64,000 bases of DNA from positions 124,001 through 188,000 of the forward strand of contig NZ_AUPZ01000005.1 of the NCBI RefSeq assembly GCF_000445475.1, written 5' to 3'. A model generated the notes under the pieces. It did no database searches. It saw only the letters and a program-made list of their open reading frames with translations, and was not told the DNA's origin. Position 1 is the first letter of the stretch; every line of letters begins with the position of its first letter. A program made the position numbers and the translations under genes. Positions 53,953 through 62,728 of this stretch are shown piece by piece. This DNA comes from Sulfurimonas hongkongensis. GTDB lineage: Bacteria; Campylobacterota; Campylobacteria; Campylobacterales; Sulfurimonadaceae.

Positions 53953-56379
53953 ATGGATGAATTTCAAGAAATATTGCAAGATTTTTTAGTTGAAGCTTTT
54001 GAGCTTGTTGAAAAGCTAGATGAGGATTTAGTTGAATTAGAATCGACACCAGAGGACTTAGAACTTCTAAATGGAATTTTTCGCGTAGCACATACTATTA
54101 AAGGTGCTTCATCATTTTTAAACTTTGATATTTTGACACATTTGACCCATCACATGGAAGATGTTTTAAACAAGGCTAGACATGGCGAGTTAACCATCAC
54201 TCCGGAGGTAATGGATGTTGTTTTGGAGTCTATTGACCTTATGAAATCGCTCTTAAATACTATCCGCGATACAAGTTCTGATGGAGGCATCGATGTATCT
54301 GAGTGTGTCGCTAGGCTAGATAAGATCAGTGGTGGAGATGGAGATGTTCCTATGCCAGAAGTGTCAGAGCCAATTGAGGAAGTTGCGGTGGAAGAGCCAC
54401 AAGAGAGTGAAGATGAGCTAGACTATGAAAATATGTCTGATGAAGATGTAGAAGCTGAGATACAAAGACTACTAGAACAAAGACAAGCAGAAGATAAGGC
54501 TAAAAGAGAAGCTAAAGTCGCAGCAGGTGAGGATGTCTTAGCACCTCCTCCAGATCCAGAAGATGAAGCCCCATCAGAGCCTGCAAAAGCATCAAAACCA
54601 GAGAAAAAATCTGAGCCAAAAGAAGAGCCTGCTAAAGCTCCCGTTCCAAGAGCTAAAACAAATGCTAAATCGGTGAATGATAATGAAGACTTAGGTGCAA
54701 AAGCAGCAGCTCCAGCTAAAAGATCTAACACTACAGTAGATCAGACTATCCGTGTTGATGTTAAGAGACTTGATCATCTTATGAACCTTATTGGAGAGTT
54801 AGTTCTTGCTAAAAACAGACTTATAAAGATAAATGATGATGTTGAAGAGAGATATGAGGGCGAAGAGTTCTTAGAAGAGCTAAATCAGGTTGTCTCAATA
54901 GTTTCACTTGTTACAACAGACTTACAAATCGCAGTCATGAAGACAAGAATGCTCCCAATAGGAAAAGTTTTTAATAAGTTCCCTAGAATGATTCGAGATT
55001 TAAGTAGAGAGTTAAACAAAAAGATAGAACTAACAATAAAAGGTGAAGATACAGAACTTGACAAGTCTATAGTCGAAGAGATAGGTGATCCATTAGTTCA
55101 TATCATTAGAAACTCTTGTGACCATGGTATAGAGACTCCAGAGGTAAGACTTGCAAATGGTAAGAGTGAAACAGGTACTATATCTTTAAAAGCTTACAAT
55201 GAAGGTAACCAAATCGTTATCCAAATAGATGATGATGGAAAAGGTCTTGATGCAGACTCACTAAAAAACAAAGCACTTGAAAAAGGACTTATCAGCGAAA
55301 AAGAGGCTGATAATATGGGCGAAAAAGAAGCTTTTATGCTCATCATGAAACCAGGTTTTTCTACTGCTGCTGCTGTAACAAATGTCTCTGGTCGTGGTGT
55401 TGGTATGGATGTTGTAAAAACAAACATAGAAAAAGTAAATGGTATCATTGATGTAGATAGTGAAACTGGAGTTGGAAGTAGCGTTAAGCTAAAGATTCCT
55501 CTAACTCTAGCTATCATTCAAGCTCTTTTAGTCGGTGTTCAAGAAGAGGCTTATGCTATTCCGCTCTCATCAGTTTTAGAGACAGTTAGAATCTCAAAAG
55601 ATGAGATATATACAGTTGAGAGTCGCTCAGTTATGAGACTGCGTGATGATGTTTTATCTCTAGTTCATATTGGAGATATCTTTGAAGTTGAGAGAATTTT
55701 AGACTCAAGTGAACACGCTTATGTTGTTGTACTTGGTTTAGGCGCTCAAAAGCTTGGTCTCATAGTTGACTCACTAGTTGGTCAAGAAGAGATAGTTATC
55801 AAGTCTCTTGGTGAGTACCTAAAAGGAATAGAGGGAATTGCCGGTGCCACAATTAGAGGAGATGGGGGTGTGACACTTATTGTTGATGTTGTTGCACTCA
55901 TGGATATAGCGAAAAATGTAAAAGCTACTTCTATGATATCTGATCAAAAGTCAGGAGCGGAACAGTCTCTTGAGAAAACTAAAGCAAGCGACTATACTAT
56001 CATGATAGTAGATGATTCTAAAACCGATAGAATGATTATGAGAAAGTCACTTGAAGCAACAGGAATGACTCTTGTTGAAGCGTCAGATGGACAAGAAGCG
56101 CTAAATATCTTAAAACAAGGTGATCATCACTTTGATGCAATGCTTATAGATATTGAGATGCCAAGAATGGATGGTTATACACTAGCTACAGAGATTAAAA
56201 AATACAATAGATATAAGCAGATGCCTCTAATAGCAGTTACTTCAAGAACTGGTAAATCTGATAGGATGAGAGGTGTTGAGTCTGGAATGGTTGAGTATAT
56301 CACTAAACCATACTCATCAGACTACCTATCTAGTGTAGTTCAAAGAAATGTTAACTTTAAATCGGAGTTCTTATCATGA
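53953..56379 (+). CDS. cheA: Chemotaxis histidine kinase CheA with C-terminal receiver (CheAY)
   Basis: 808 residues. P1 Hpt domain with H47 in FRVAHTIKGASSFLNFD, an acidic and Pro/Ala/Lys-rich linker (~135-265), P3 dimerisation, P4 kinase (HIIRNSCDHGIETPEVR, IDDDGKGLD, NVSGRGVGMDVVKTNI), P5 CheW-like domain, and a receiver at ~680-808 (IMIVDDSKTDRMIM, Asp in MLIDIEMPRMDGY, YITKPYSSD). The fused receiver is the form typical of Helicobacter and Campylobacter and acts as a phosphate sink or modulator. It overlaps cheW by 4 bases. Confidence 0.94.
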   Translation: MDEFQEILQDFLVEAFELVEKLDEDLVELESTPEDLELLNGIFRVAHTIKGASSFLNFDILTHLTHHMEDVLNKARHGELTITPEVMDVVLESIDLMKSLLNTIRDTSSDGGIDVSECVARLDKISGGDGDVPMPEVSEPIEEVAVEEPQESEDELDYENMSDEDVEAEIQRLLEQRQAEDKAKREAKVAAGEDVLAPPPDPEDEAPSEPAKASKPEKKSEPKEEPAKAPVPRAKTNAKSVNDNEDLGAKAAAPAKRSNTTVDQTIRVDVKRLDHLMNLIGELVLAKNRLIKINDDVEERYEGEEFLEELNQVVSIVSLVTTDLQIAVMKTRMLPIGKVFNKFPRMIRDLSRELNKKIELTIKGEDTELDKSIVEEIGDPLVHIIRNSCDHGIETPEVRLANGKSETGTISLKAYNEGNQIVIQIDDDGKGLDADSLKNKALEKGLISEKEADNMGEKEAFMLIMKPGFSTAAAVTNVSGRGVGMDVVKTNIEKVNGIIDVDSETGVGSSVKLKIPLTLAIIQALLVGVQEEAYAIPLSSVLETVRISKDEIYTVESRSVMRLRDDVLSLVHIGDIFEVERILDSSEHAYVVVLGLGAQKLGLIVDSLVGQEEIVIKSLGEYLKGIEGIAGATIRGDGGVTLIVDVVALMDIAKNVKATSMISDQKSGAEQSLEKTKASDYTIMIVDDSKTDRMIMRKSLEATGMTLVEASDGQEALNILKQGDHHFDAMLIDIEMPRMDGYTLATEIKKYNRYKQMPLIAVTSRTGKSDRMRGVESGMVEYITKPYSSDYLSSVVQRNVNFKSEFLS

Positions 56380-56873
56380 GTGACAAACTAAAACAAGTAC
56401 TAAGCAAACAAAGTAGACAACAAGAAAACGAATCTATTGACCAGTCAGATGATATAGTTCAACTAGTTGGCTTCATTATAGGTGAGGAAGAGTATGCCGT
56501 GCCTATTCTTTCTATTCAGGAGATTATAAAACCTTTTACTTGGACTAGAGTTCCTCAAGTACCTAAGTATGTTATGGGAGTGTTTAACTTGCGTGGCGCG
56601 GTCATTCCTCTTATAGATCTTCGTTTGAAATTTGGCTTAAGTGAAAAAAAACATAGTGATGAGACTCGTTTTATTGTTATGAAAGATAGAGATGATGTAG
56701 CTGGGTTTGTAATAGACAGACTAACGATGGCTATTAGAATCAAAAAAGAAAATATTGGACCTGCACCTGATACAATAAATGGAGATAACACTATGATAGA
56801 TGGCGTTGGCAAGCAAGAAGACAGAATCATAACCATACTAAAAGTAAACAAACTACTAGAGAGAGATTTTTAA
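56376..56873 (+). CDS. cheW: Chemotaxis adaptor CheW
   Basis: 165 residues. CheW fold: VQLVGFIIGEEEYAVPILSIQEIIKP, VPKYVMGVFNLRGAVIPLIDLRLKFGL, then VAGFVIDRLTMAIRI. It links receptors to CheA in the polar array. It overlaps cheA by 4 bases. Downstream is a 10-bp perfect inverted repeat (GTAAACTCTC 56895-56904 and GAGAGTTTAC 56919-56928). Confidence 0.94.
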   Translation: MSDKLKQVLSKQSRQQENESIDQSDDIVQLVGFIIGEEEYAVPILSIQEIIKPFTWTRVPQVPKYVMGVFNLRGAVIPLIDLRLKFGLSEKKHSDETRFIVMKDRDDVAGFVIDRLTMAIRIKKENIGPAPDTINGDNTMIDGVGKQEDRIITILKVNKLLERDF

Positions 56874-56938
56874 TCAATTATGAACTCTTAGATGGTAAAC
56901 TCTCTTTAATTTTTTTTGGAGAGTTTACGCATTACACT

Positions 56939-57979
56939 GTGACTACTTATCAAAAACAGATAGACAAAATTAGCCTCTTTGGAGTCAAAGAAGTTGATTT
57001 TAACTTTGAAGACGTCATCTACTTTGACACTGCAGCGTCTATCTTCATAAACTCCCTTAGGGAGGACTTTTTTCAAAAAAATATCAAAACCAATATCCTG
57101 ACAAATAACAAAGATATCTTAGATACTTTAGAGTTAGTGAAACGTACAAAGCAAAAATCTGAGCCCTTTGTTAAAGAGATAAACAAAACATATCTAGAGT
57201 ATTTTGGCAAAGTTTTTTGTAGCTATTACAAGGGGTTTTTAGCTTTTATACTCTTTTTGGGTAAAGTTTTTGTATCAATCCTAAGTTACCTTAGATCCAT
57301 AAAAAACATAAGATATAAAGAGATAATCTTTGAGATAAATGAAAATGCAATAAAGGCTCTTGGAATTATTGCTTTAACAAGTTTTCTTATAGGTCTAGTA
57401 ACAGCCTATCAATCAGCCTATCAACTAAAGCTATATGGAGCAAATATATTTATAGTTGATATACTTGGGATCTCTATATTTAGAGAGCTAGCACCTTTGA
57501 TAACAGCCATCGTTATAGCTGGTAGAAGCGGCTCAGCATTTACCGCTCAAATAGGTGCTATGAAGATAACTGAGGAGCTAGATGCAATGAAGACTATGGG
57601 CTTTGACCCCTATCTCTTTTTAGTTTTACCACGAATCATAGCACTAATGATTACAATGCCCCTACTTATCTTTGCAGCCGATATTATGGGACTTCTTGGT
57701 GGAATGATTGTCTCATACATTGATCTTGGTATCTCTGTTTCATTTTTTATAGAGAGACTAAATGAAGTAGTAGCTCCAAAGCACTTTTTTGTAGGCTTGA
57801 TTAAGGGTCCTTTTTTTGCATTTTTGATTGCATCTATCGGAGTCTATAGAGGGCTGATGGTTAAAAATGATACACAAAGTATAGGTTTTAACACAACAAA
57901 GAGCGTAGTTGAGTCCATCTTTGCAGTCATTATTTGTGATGCAGTTTTTTCTATCATATTTACAAATCTGGGGATATGA
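56939..57979 (+). CDS. mlaE: MlaE-type ABC permease with N-terminal STAS-like region
   Basis: 346 residues from GTG 56939. The N-terminal ~85 residues resemble a STAS fold (DFNFEDVIYFDTAASIFINSLR). The permease then has five or six helices with the MlaE signatures YQSAYQLKLYGANIFIVDILGISIFRELAPLITAI, IAGRSGSAFTAQIGAMKITEELDAMKTMGFDP and FIKGPFFAFLIASIGVYRG-like segments. It works with MlaF and MlaD in phospholipid transport between the membranes. The frame is open back through 56873 and its peptide (YELLDGKLSLIFFGEFTHYT) completes the first STAS strands, so the true start may lie upstream, although no standard start codon is there. Confidence 0.9.
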   Translation: MTTYQKQIDKISLFGVKEVDFNFEDVIYFDTAASIFINSLREDFFQKNIKTNILTNNKDILDTLELVKRTKQKSEPFVKEINKTYLEYFGKVFCSYYKGFLAFILFLGKVFVSILSYLRSIKNIRYKEIIFEINENAIKALGIIALTSFLIGLVTAYQSAYQLKLYGANIFIVDILGISIFRELAPLITAIVIAGRSGSAFTAQIGAMKITEELDAMKTMGFDPYLFLVLPRIIALMITMPLLIFAADIMGLLGGMIVSYIDLGISVSFFIERLNEVVAPKHFFVGLIKGPFFAFLIASIGVYRGLMVKNDTQSIGFNTTKSVVESIFAVIICDAVFSIIFTNLGI

Positions 57980-58722
57980 TGCAAAGCCTTATAAAATTAA
58001 GAGATGTCAGAACTGTATTTGGTACAAAAGTAGTTCATGATGGCTTAAATATTACAGTAAATGAAGGCGAAATATATGGGCTTGTTGGACCATCTGGATG
58101 TGGAAAGACTACCGTTTTGCGAGAGATGGTGATGCTCCAAGAGATTAGTGGTGGCAAGATAGAAGTTTTAGGCCATGATCTTAGCACAATTTCAAGCACA
58201 GATGCACAAAAACTAAGAAGTGAGTGGGGCGTTTTATTTCAAGCAGGGGCCCTATTTTCATCTCTAAATATCAAAGAAAATATCTCACTACCATTAAGAG
58301 AGTATACAGATCTTTCGCAAAAAATGATAGATGAAGTGGTTAAATTTAAGATAAATCTTGTTGGATTAAAATCAAGCGATGCACACCTGTATCCATCACA
58401 GATAAGTGGTGGTATGAAGAAAAAGTCAGCTCTTGCCCGTGCGCTGGCAATGGATCCAAAACTACTTTTTTTAGATGAGCCAACAAGTGGACTTGACCCA
58501 ATCTCAGCTAGAGAATTTGACGCTTTGATACTTAAACTTAGAGACTTGCTTGACCTTAGTATCGTGATGGTTTCACACGATTTACAATCCGTTTATGCTA
58601 CACTTGACAGAGTTGCTGTGATAGATGAAAAAAAAATAATCTATGAGGGTGATCTCAAAAATATTAAAAACTCTACAAATAAGTTTATGAAAACATTTTT
58701 TAGGAGCGATTTTGAACAATAA
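57976..58722 (+). CDS. mlaF: MlaF-type ABC ATPase
   Basis: 248 residues, starting at ATG 57976 (ATGATG; either codon). Walker A GPSGCGKTTVLREM, Q-loop WGVLFQAGALFSS, signature QISGGMKKKSALARALA and Walker B LLFLDEPTSGLDP, with SHD in VMVSHDLQSV. The LFQAGALF and SGGMKK wording is typical of Mla/MCE ATPases. It powers the transport complex and overlaps mlaE by 4 bases and mlaD by 11. Confidence 0.94.
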   Translation: MMQSLIKLRDVRTVFGTKVVHDGLNITVNEGEIYGLVGPSGCGKTTVLREMVMLQEISGGKIEVLGHDLSTISSTDAQKLRSEWGVLFQAGALFSSLNIKENISLPLREYTDLSQKMIDEVVKFKINLVGLKSSDAHLYPSQISGGMKKKSALARALAMDPKLLFLDEPTSGLDPISAREFDALILKLRDLLDLSIVMVSHDLQSVYATLDRVAVIDEKKIIYEGDLKNIKNSTNKFMKTFFRSDFEQ

Positions 58723-59674
58723 AGTAAATTATACACTAGTTGGTTTTTTAGTCCTTTTTGGTGTTACTTTGATGAGTGCCTTTACTTACTGGTTGCTAAA
58801 GCCAACAATGGATGAAGATACACAAAAGTACAATATACTCTTTAATGAGTCTGTTTTGGGTCTAAATATAGATTCGGCTGTAAAATTTAGAGGCATAGAT
58901 GTAGGTAAAGTTACAGGACTTAGGATAAATCCAAAAGATTCCGAGCAAGTTGAAGTGCAGGTAACCATCTTAAAGACTACTCCTATAAAAGAGACCACAG
59001 TGGCAAAACTTACATCTCAAGGAATTACAGGACTTAGCTATATAAATCTTAGTTTAGGCGATAAGGACTCTCCAAGGCTTGTTGCAAAAGAGGGTGAAGA
59101 GTATCCAGTTATAAAGGCTGAGTCATCATTCTTAGAGAAGCTTGAAGAGTCATTTGGAAGTGTCTCAACAAAACTATCTATAATTCTAAGCAGGGCAGAA
59201 AGATTGCTAGATGAGAAAAACCAAAAAGAGATAACATCTATACTAGAGTCAAGTGCATCTTTTATGAAAAAGATGGACAGACTTATGAGTGAGGAGGCAA
59301 TAGTCAACCTTCACTCATCACTTAAAAACCTAAATAGTGCATCTGAAAAACTAGACTTGATGATGCCAAAAGTTGATAAACTTATAGATAATAGCATAGA
59401 GTGGGAAGATAAAATCTCTAGCTCTTTAGAGTCTATTATGAACAGTTATCTTGGTATTGAAGAGGCTATGTATAAGTTTAAAAAAGCAATCGAAAATGGC
59501 GAGTTTAATCTAAAAGATATAACTAGTGATGTAGTTCCAACTGTAAACAACGCATTCCTTGAATTTGAGTATCTTATTATTAGGCTAAAAGAGACACTAA
59601 ATCAATATGAGAGAAGTCCAAGCGATATACTCTTTATGAAAGAAGAGATTAAAAAAGGTCCAGGAGAAAAATGA
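58712..59674 (+). CDS. mlaD: MlaD-type MCE domain lipid-binding protein
   Basis: 320 residues from TTG 58712 behind TAGGAGCG. One N-terminal helix (TLVGFLVLFGVTLMSAFTYWLL) anchors it, then the MCE domain at ~35-115 (ESVLGLNIDSAVKFRGIDVGKV, TSQGITGLSYINLSLG). A long helical C-terminal part (~130-290) follows, much longer than E. coli MlaD, suggesting a tunnel extension as in other MCE proteins. It overlaps mlaF and the next lipoprotein gene. Confidence 0.92.
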   Translation: MNNKVNYTLVGFLVLFGVTLMSAFTYWLLKPTMDEDTQKYNILFNESVLGLNIDSAVKFRGIDVGKVTGLRINPKDSEQVEVQVTILKTTPIKETTVAKLTSQGITGLSYINLSLGDKDSPRLVAKEGEEYPVIKAESSFLEKLEESFGSVSTKLSIILSRAERLLDEKNQKEITSILESSASFMKKMDRLMSEEAIVNLHSSLKNLNSASEKLDLMMPKVDKLIDNSIEWEDKISSSLESIMNSYLGIEEAMYKFKKAIENGEFNLKDITSDVVPTVNNAFLEFEYLIIRLKETLNQYERSPSDILFMKEEIKKGPGEK

Positions 59675-60273
59675 TGAAAAAAATCTATCTTATAGCTATA
59701 CTGATGTTTTTACTCTCAGGTTGTTCCATCACAAGGCCAGCTATTACTGAGTATAGACTATCTTTAAAAGATTTCAGTTCAAAAAACTATCCCAACTCTT
59801 GCAAAGACAAGTCTTTAAAGGTATCCTCAGCTTTTAGCTCAAACTCGCTTATGACGTTAGAGATGAACTATATGCAAGACAGACATAAAATCTACTCATA
59901 CTCTCAGTCACGATGGAACAACTCACCAAACCAAGAGATATCATCACAAATATTTTCAGCTCTAAGAGATGCAAAGATATTTGATAGTGTACATAATGCA
60001 AAATCAAGGAACAAGAGTGATTTGATATTAGAGATAAATATACAAGACTTTATGCAGTATTACAGTGATGATTTGAGTGCATCTTATGTTAATATAGCTA
60101 TTTGTTTTACCCTTATAGATGCAAAAACAAACAAAACCATGGCTACCAAAAGTTTTAGTGCAAAAAAAGATGTTAAAAGCCTAGATGCAGCTGGTGGAGT
60201 TGAAGCTCTAGATACTGCACTTGGAGAGATTATAGATGAAAGTTTAGATTTTCTTAGTGGAGTTTGTTTATGA
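59671..60273 (+). CDS. ABC-type auxiliary lipoprotein (PqiC/MlaB-like partner)
   Basis: 200 residues. Lipoprotein signal with lipobox LLSGC (KKIYLIAILMFLLSGCSIT), then a domain of the ABC_trans_aux type (TEYRLSLKDFS, SLKVSSAFSSNSLMTLEM, YSYSQSRWNNSPNQEISSQI). Such proteins sit in the outer membrane beside MCE transporters and may receive lipid. It overlaps mlaD by 4 bases, and pepP by 4. Confidence 0.85.
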   Translation: MMKKIYLIAILMFLLSGCSITRPAITEYRLSLKDFSSKNYPNSCKDKSLKVSSAFSSNSLMTLEMNYMQDRHKIYSYSQSRWNNSPNQEISSQIFSALRDAKIFDSVHNAKSRNKSDLILEINIQDFMQYYSDDLSASYVNIAICFTLIDAKTNKTMATKSFSAKKDVKSLDAAGGVEALDTALGEIIDESLDFLSGVCL

Positions 60274-61556
60274 TAAAAGAGAGTGAGTATAAAAAAAGAA
60301 GAGAAAAATTAGCAAAAAAACTTTTAAATAATTCGGTTACACTTCTTGCAAGTTCAAAGCCAAAAGTTCGCTCAAACGATACTAACTATCCATATAGACA
60401 AGATAGTAACTTCTACTATCTTACAGGATTCAAAGAAGACAATGCTTGTTTGGTTTTTTTAAAGTCAAGCAAAAAAATAAAAACAATACTCTTTGTACAA
60501 AAAAAAGATACACAAGAAGAGCTTTGGAATGGCAAAAGACTCGGAGTTGTTGAAGCAAAAAAGAGATTTTTAGTTGATGAAGTAAGGGTTAGTTCTAACT
60601 TTAAAGAGAGCATCGAAGAGTTTTGTAAAGATAAGAAAAATCTCTATTATGATTTTTCTAAAAAAATTCCAAAGATAAAAAAGAGCCTTAAGAGCTCTTT
60701 TGATGCACACTATGATATCTCGCCTTTTATAAAAGAGATGAGACTTATAAAATCAAAAGCAGAGATAAAACTTATAAAAAAAGCTATTAAAATCACAAAA
60801 AAAGCTCATCATAATGCGATGAAATTTAACAAAGATAACAGAGGAGAAAGCGATCTTCTTGCAAAAATAGAGTACACATTTAAAAAAAATGGAGCCTATA
60901 GCGATGCTTACACTTCCGTAGTCGCCTGCGCAGATAATGCAAACACCCTTCATTACATTTCAAATAATAAAGAGTTAAAAAATAGAGAGCTTATACTTAT
61001 AGATGCTGGGTGTGAGTATGAGTACTATGCGAGTGATATCACAAGAACAATTCCCGTAGATGGTAAGTATACAAAGGCTCAAAAAGAGCTTTATGAGTTA
61101 GTTTTAGATACTCAAAAACAAGTTATAAAGATGATAAAACCTAAAGTTTTAAGAAGTGAATTGCAGAAAAAAGCAGAAATTTTACTTGTAGATGGAATGA
61201 TAAAACTTGGCATCATTAGTGGTAAGAGAGACAAACTTATAAAAAGATTAAAACATAAAAAATACTATCCACATGGAATAGGTCACTGGATGGGACTAGA
61301 TGTTCATGACGCGGCACCCTATTTTGATGAAAATAAAAAAGAGATACCTTTGAGAAAAAATATGGTTTTAACGATAGAGCCGGGAATCTATATAAGCAAG
61401 GATGATAAGAGTGTGCCAAAGAGGTTTCGTGGGATTGGAATCCGCATAGAAGATGATATACAAGTCACTAAAAACTCTCATAAAAATCTATCAAAAAAAA
61501 TAGTAAAGAGTGTAGAGGAGATAGAGACAATGAGTCGCAGAACTTGTAAGCTTTAA
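60270..61556 (+). CDS. pepP: Xaa-Pro aminopeptidase (M24B)
   Basis: The start is ATG 60270, overlapping the lipoprotein stop; an upstream in-frame TTG at 60264 is unlikely. ~428 residues. An N-terminal creatinase-like domain (PYRQDSNFYYLTGFKEDNACLVF) precedes the pita-bread catalytic domain. Metal ligands: LIDAGCEYEYYASDITRTIP (two Asp), GIGHWMGLDVHD (His), TIEPGIY (Glu) and IRIEDDI (Glu). It removes N-terminal residues before proline. It is the last gene of the Mla run; a stretch without clear genes separates it from the convergent nap-end genes. Confidence 0.93.
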   Translation: MIKESEYKKRREKLAKKLLNNSVTLLASSKPKVRSNDTNYPYRQDSNFYYLTGFKEDNACLVFLKSSKKIKTILFVQKKDTQEELWNGKRLGVVEAKKRFLVDEVRVSSNFKESIEEFCKDKKNLYYDFSKKIPKIKKSLKSSFDAHYDISPFIKEMRLIKSKAEIKLIKKAIKITKKAHHNAMKFNKDNRGESDLLAKIEYTFKKNGAYSDAYTSVVACADNANTLHYISNNKELKNRELILIDAGCEYEYYASDITRTIPVDGKYTKAQKELYELVLDTQKQVIKMIKPKVLRSELQKKAEILLVDGMIKLGIISGKRDKLIKRLKHKKYYPHGIGHWMGLDVHDAAPYFDENKKEIPLRKNMVLTIEPGIYISKDDKSVPKRFRGIGIRIEDDIQVTKNSHKNLSKKIVKSVEEIETMSRRTCKL

Positions 61557-61627
61557 AGCCCCACAGTGGAAAATGTGCCATTGATTAGCTCCTAAAAGCC
61601 TTTATCCCTGGTTTTAAGACTCTCTGG

Positions 61628-62059
61628 CTAAGAGTTATACTTGTAACTCCAACCTGTAAGTTTATGCTCTTTTGTCTCTATAAACCCATCACTATCAGCT
61701 AAAAAGTCCATTACATGCATAAGAGCATAAGGGATACTTCGCTGGTCTTCTGGTTTGACTAAAAGTAGTGGCATGGCCGTATCTTGTTGACTCATAGAAA
61801 AACCTACTGACATAAGCTGACTCATAATCTCTTTAGGGTTTTTGATACTGTTTTCCTTTAAAAACTTCTCAAAAACTGCATCTTTTATATCTTTTGGTAA
61901 CTCATCACTAGTGTTTAAAAAGATAGTAAAGTGAATGGGAGTATCAATAAAATGGCTAGGTGCAGGCGTTGCCATAATTATATACTCTACATTTTTAAGA
62001 TGTGCTTCTATCTCTTGGTGTTCATAATATTTATCTGTGTTTATAGCCTTTGCAATCAA
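61628..62059 (-). CDS. Hypothetical protein at the distal end of the nap cluster
   Basis: 143 residues, cytoplasmic, no Cys cluster. I do not recognise it. It has a compact mixed fold (VEYIIMATPAPSHFIDTPIHFTIFLN, then IPYALMHVMDFLADSDGFIE). It overlaps the preceding small gene by 4 bases and is co-translated with napD and its neighbours. A maturation or stress role linked to periplasmic nitrate reductase is inferred from position alone. Confidence 0.7.
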   Translation of the reverse strand: MIAKAINTDKYYEHQEIEAHLKNVEYIIMATPAPSHFIDTPIHFTIFLNTSDELPKDIKDAVFEKFLKENSIKNPKEIMSQLMSVGFSMSQQDTAMPLLLVKPEDQRSIPYALMHVMDFLADSDGFIETKEHKLTGWSYKYNS

Positions 62060-62331
62060 CTTTTTTGTTCCTTTGCATCTTCTATCTCTTGTTGGTGCTT
62101 AGCCATAAGAAGTCTTATTTCATCCATAGCTTGTGGAGAGACGTTGTCATCTTTGCTCCATTTAACTTCATCAATATGACCACCATAATCAGCACCAAAA
62201 TCTTCTATTTTTTGTAAAAACTCATCCATATCTAAGCAGTTGTGACTCCTCCCAACTACAGTGTCTTTTAGCACAATATACCAGTCTAGCTTTTCATCAA
62301 CTTTTATAACCGCCTCGAAGATTACGCTCAT
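62056..62331 (-). CDS. Small hypothetical protein downstream of napD
   Basis: 91 residues: a strand-rich N-terminus (VIFEAVIKVDEKLDWYIVLKD) and a charged, helical C-terminus (QAMDEIRLLMAKHQQEIEDAKEQ). There are no signal peptide or metal motifs beyond one Cys. It begins immediately after the napD stop and overlaps the next gene by 4 bases. Not recognised; context ties it to the nap cluster. Confidence 0.7.
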   Translation of the reverse strand: MSVIFEAVIKVDEKLDWYIVLKDTVVGRSHNCLDMDEFLQKIEDFGADYGGHIDEVKWSKDDNVSPQAMDEIRLLMAKHQQEIEDAKEQKS

Positions 62332-62727
62332 TTACTTTACTCCTCTTGAAGTATCAGTAAAACTCTTTGCAAAACTCTCCAAATCTTTTTTCTTTAAGTC
62401 GCCATTATAAACTATATTTCTTGGATCTATATTGTCATCATTTAGCATTTTTGGAACCACGTCTGCATTGTTTATAACTTCCATATGAGCATCTAGTTCA
62501 TCTTCACTATAAGCCATCTGCATATCAGCAGATATTACATGAGGAATAGCCTCTATGACTGAGAGTTTTTTCAACTCCTCTTCAACGCCCGTGCCTTCTA
62601 TAGTAATAATTATTCTTCCTATTTCATCATGCAGGTGATAATCACAAACCTCACAACTCTTTAGACTCTCTACAACTTCTTCTAGATATTTTGGTAGACA
62701 CTTAACTACTATACTTGATATATTCAT
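62332..62727 (-). CDS. napD: NapD chaperone for periplasmic nitrate reductase
   Basis: I use ATG 62727 (NISSIVVKCLPKYLEEVVES), seven bases after AAGGAAAA; an upstream in-frame ATG at 62748 overlaps the PAS gene. ~131 residues. The ferredoxin-like NapD fold has LHDEIGRIIITIEG and VIEAIPHVISADMQMAYSED. NapD binds the twin-arginine signal of NapA and holds it during cofactor insertion. The C-terminal ~45 residues (NADVVPKMLNDDNIDPRN) go beyond the usual NapD core. Confidence 0.88.
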   Translation of the reverse strand: MNISSIVVKCLPKYLEEVVESLKSCEVCDYHLHDEIGRIIITIEGTGVEEELKKLSVIEAIPHVISADMQMAYSEDELDAHMEVINNADVVPKMLNDDNIDPRNIVYNGDLKKKDLESFAKSFTDTSRGVK

Positions 62728-62728
62728 A

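Noticed and set aside
54423-54731. 102-codon antisense frame inside cheA
   Set aside because: It reflects the Ala/Pro/Lys-rich linker of CheA read backwards (Ser/Ala/Gly-rich); no start signal.
56895-56928. Hairpin after cheW taken as a rho-independent terminator
   Set aside because: The stem is strong but the T-run is in the loop, not after the stem, and the DNA seems to encode the MlaE N-terminus. Kept only as a possible regulatory stem.
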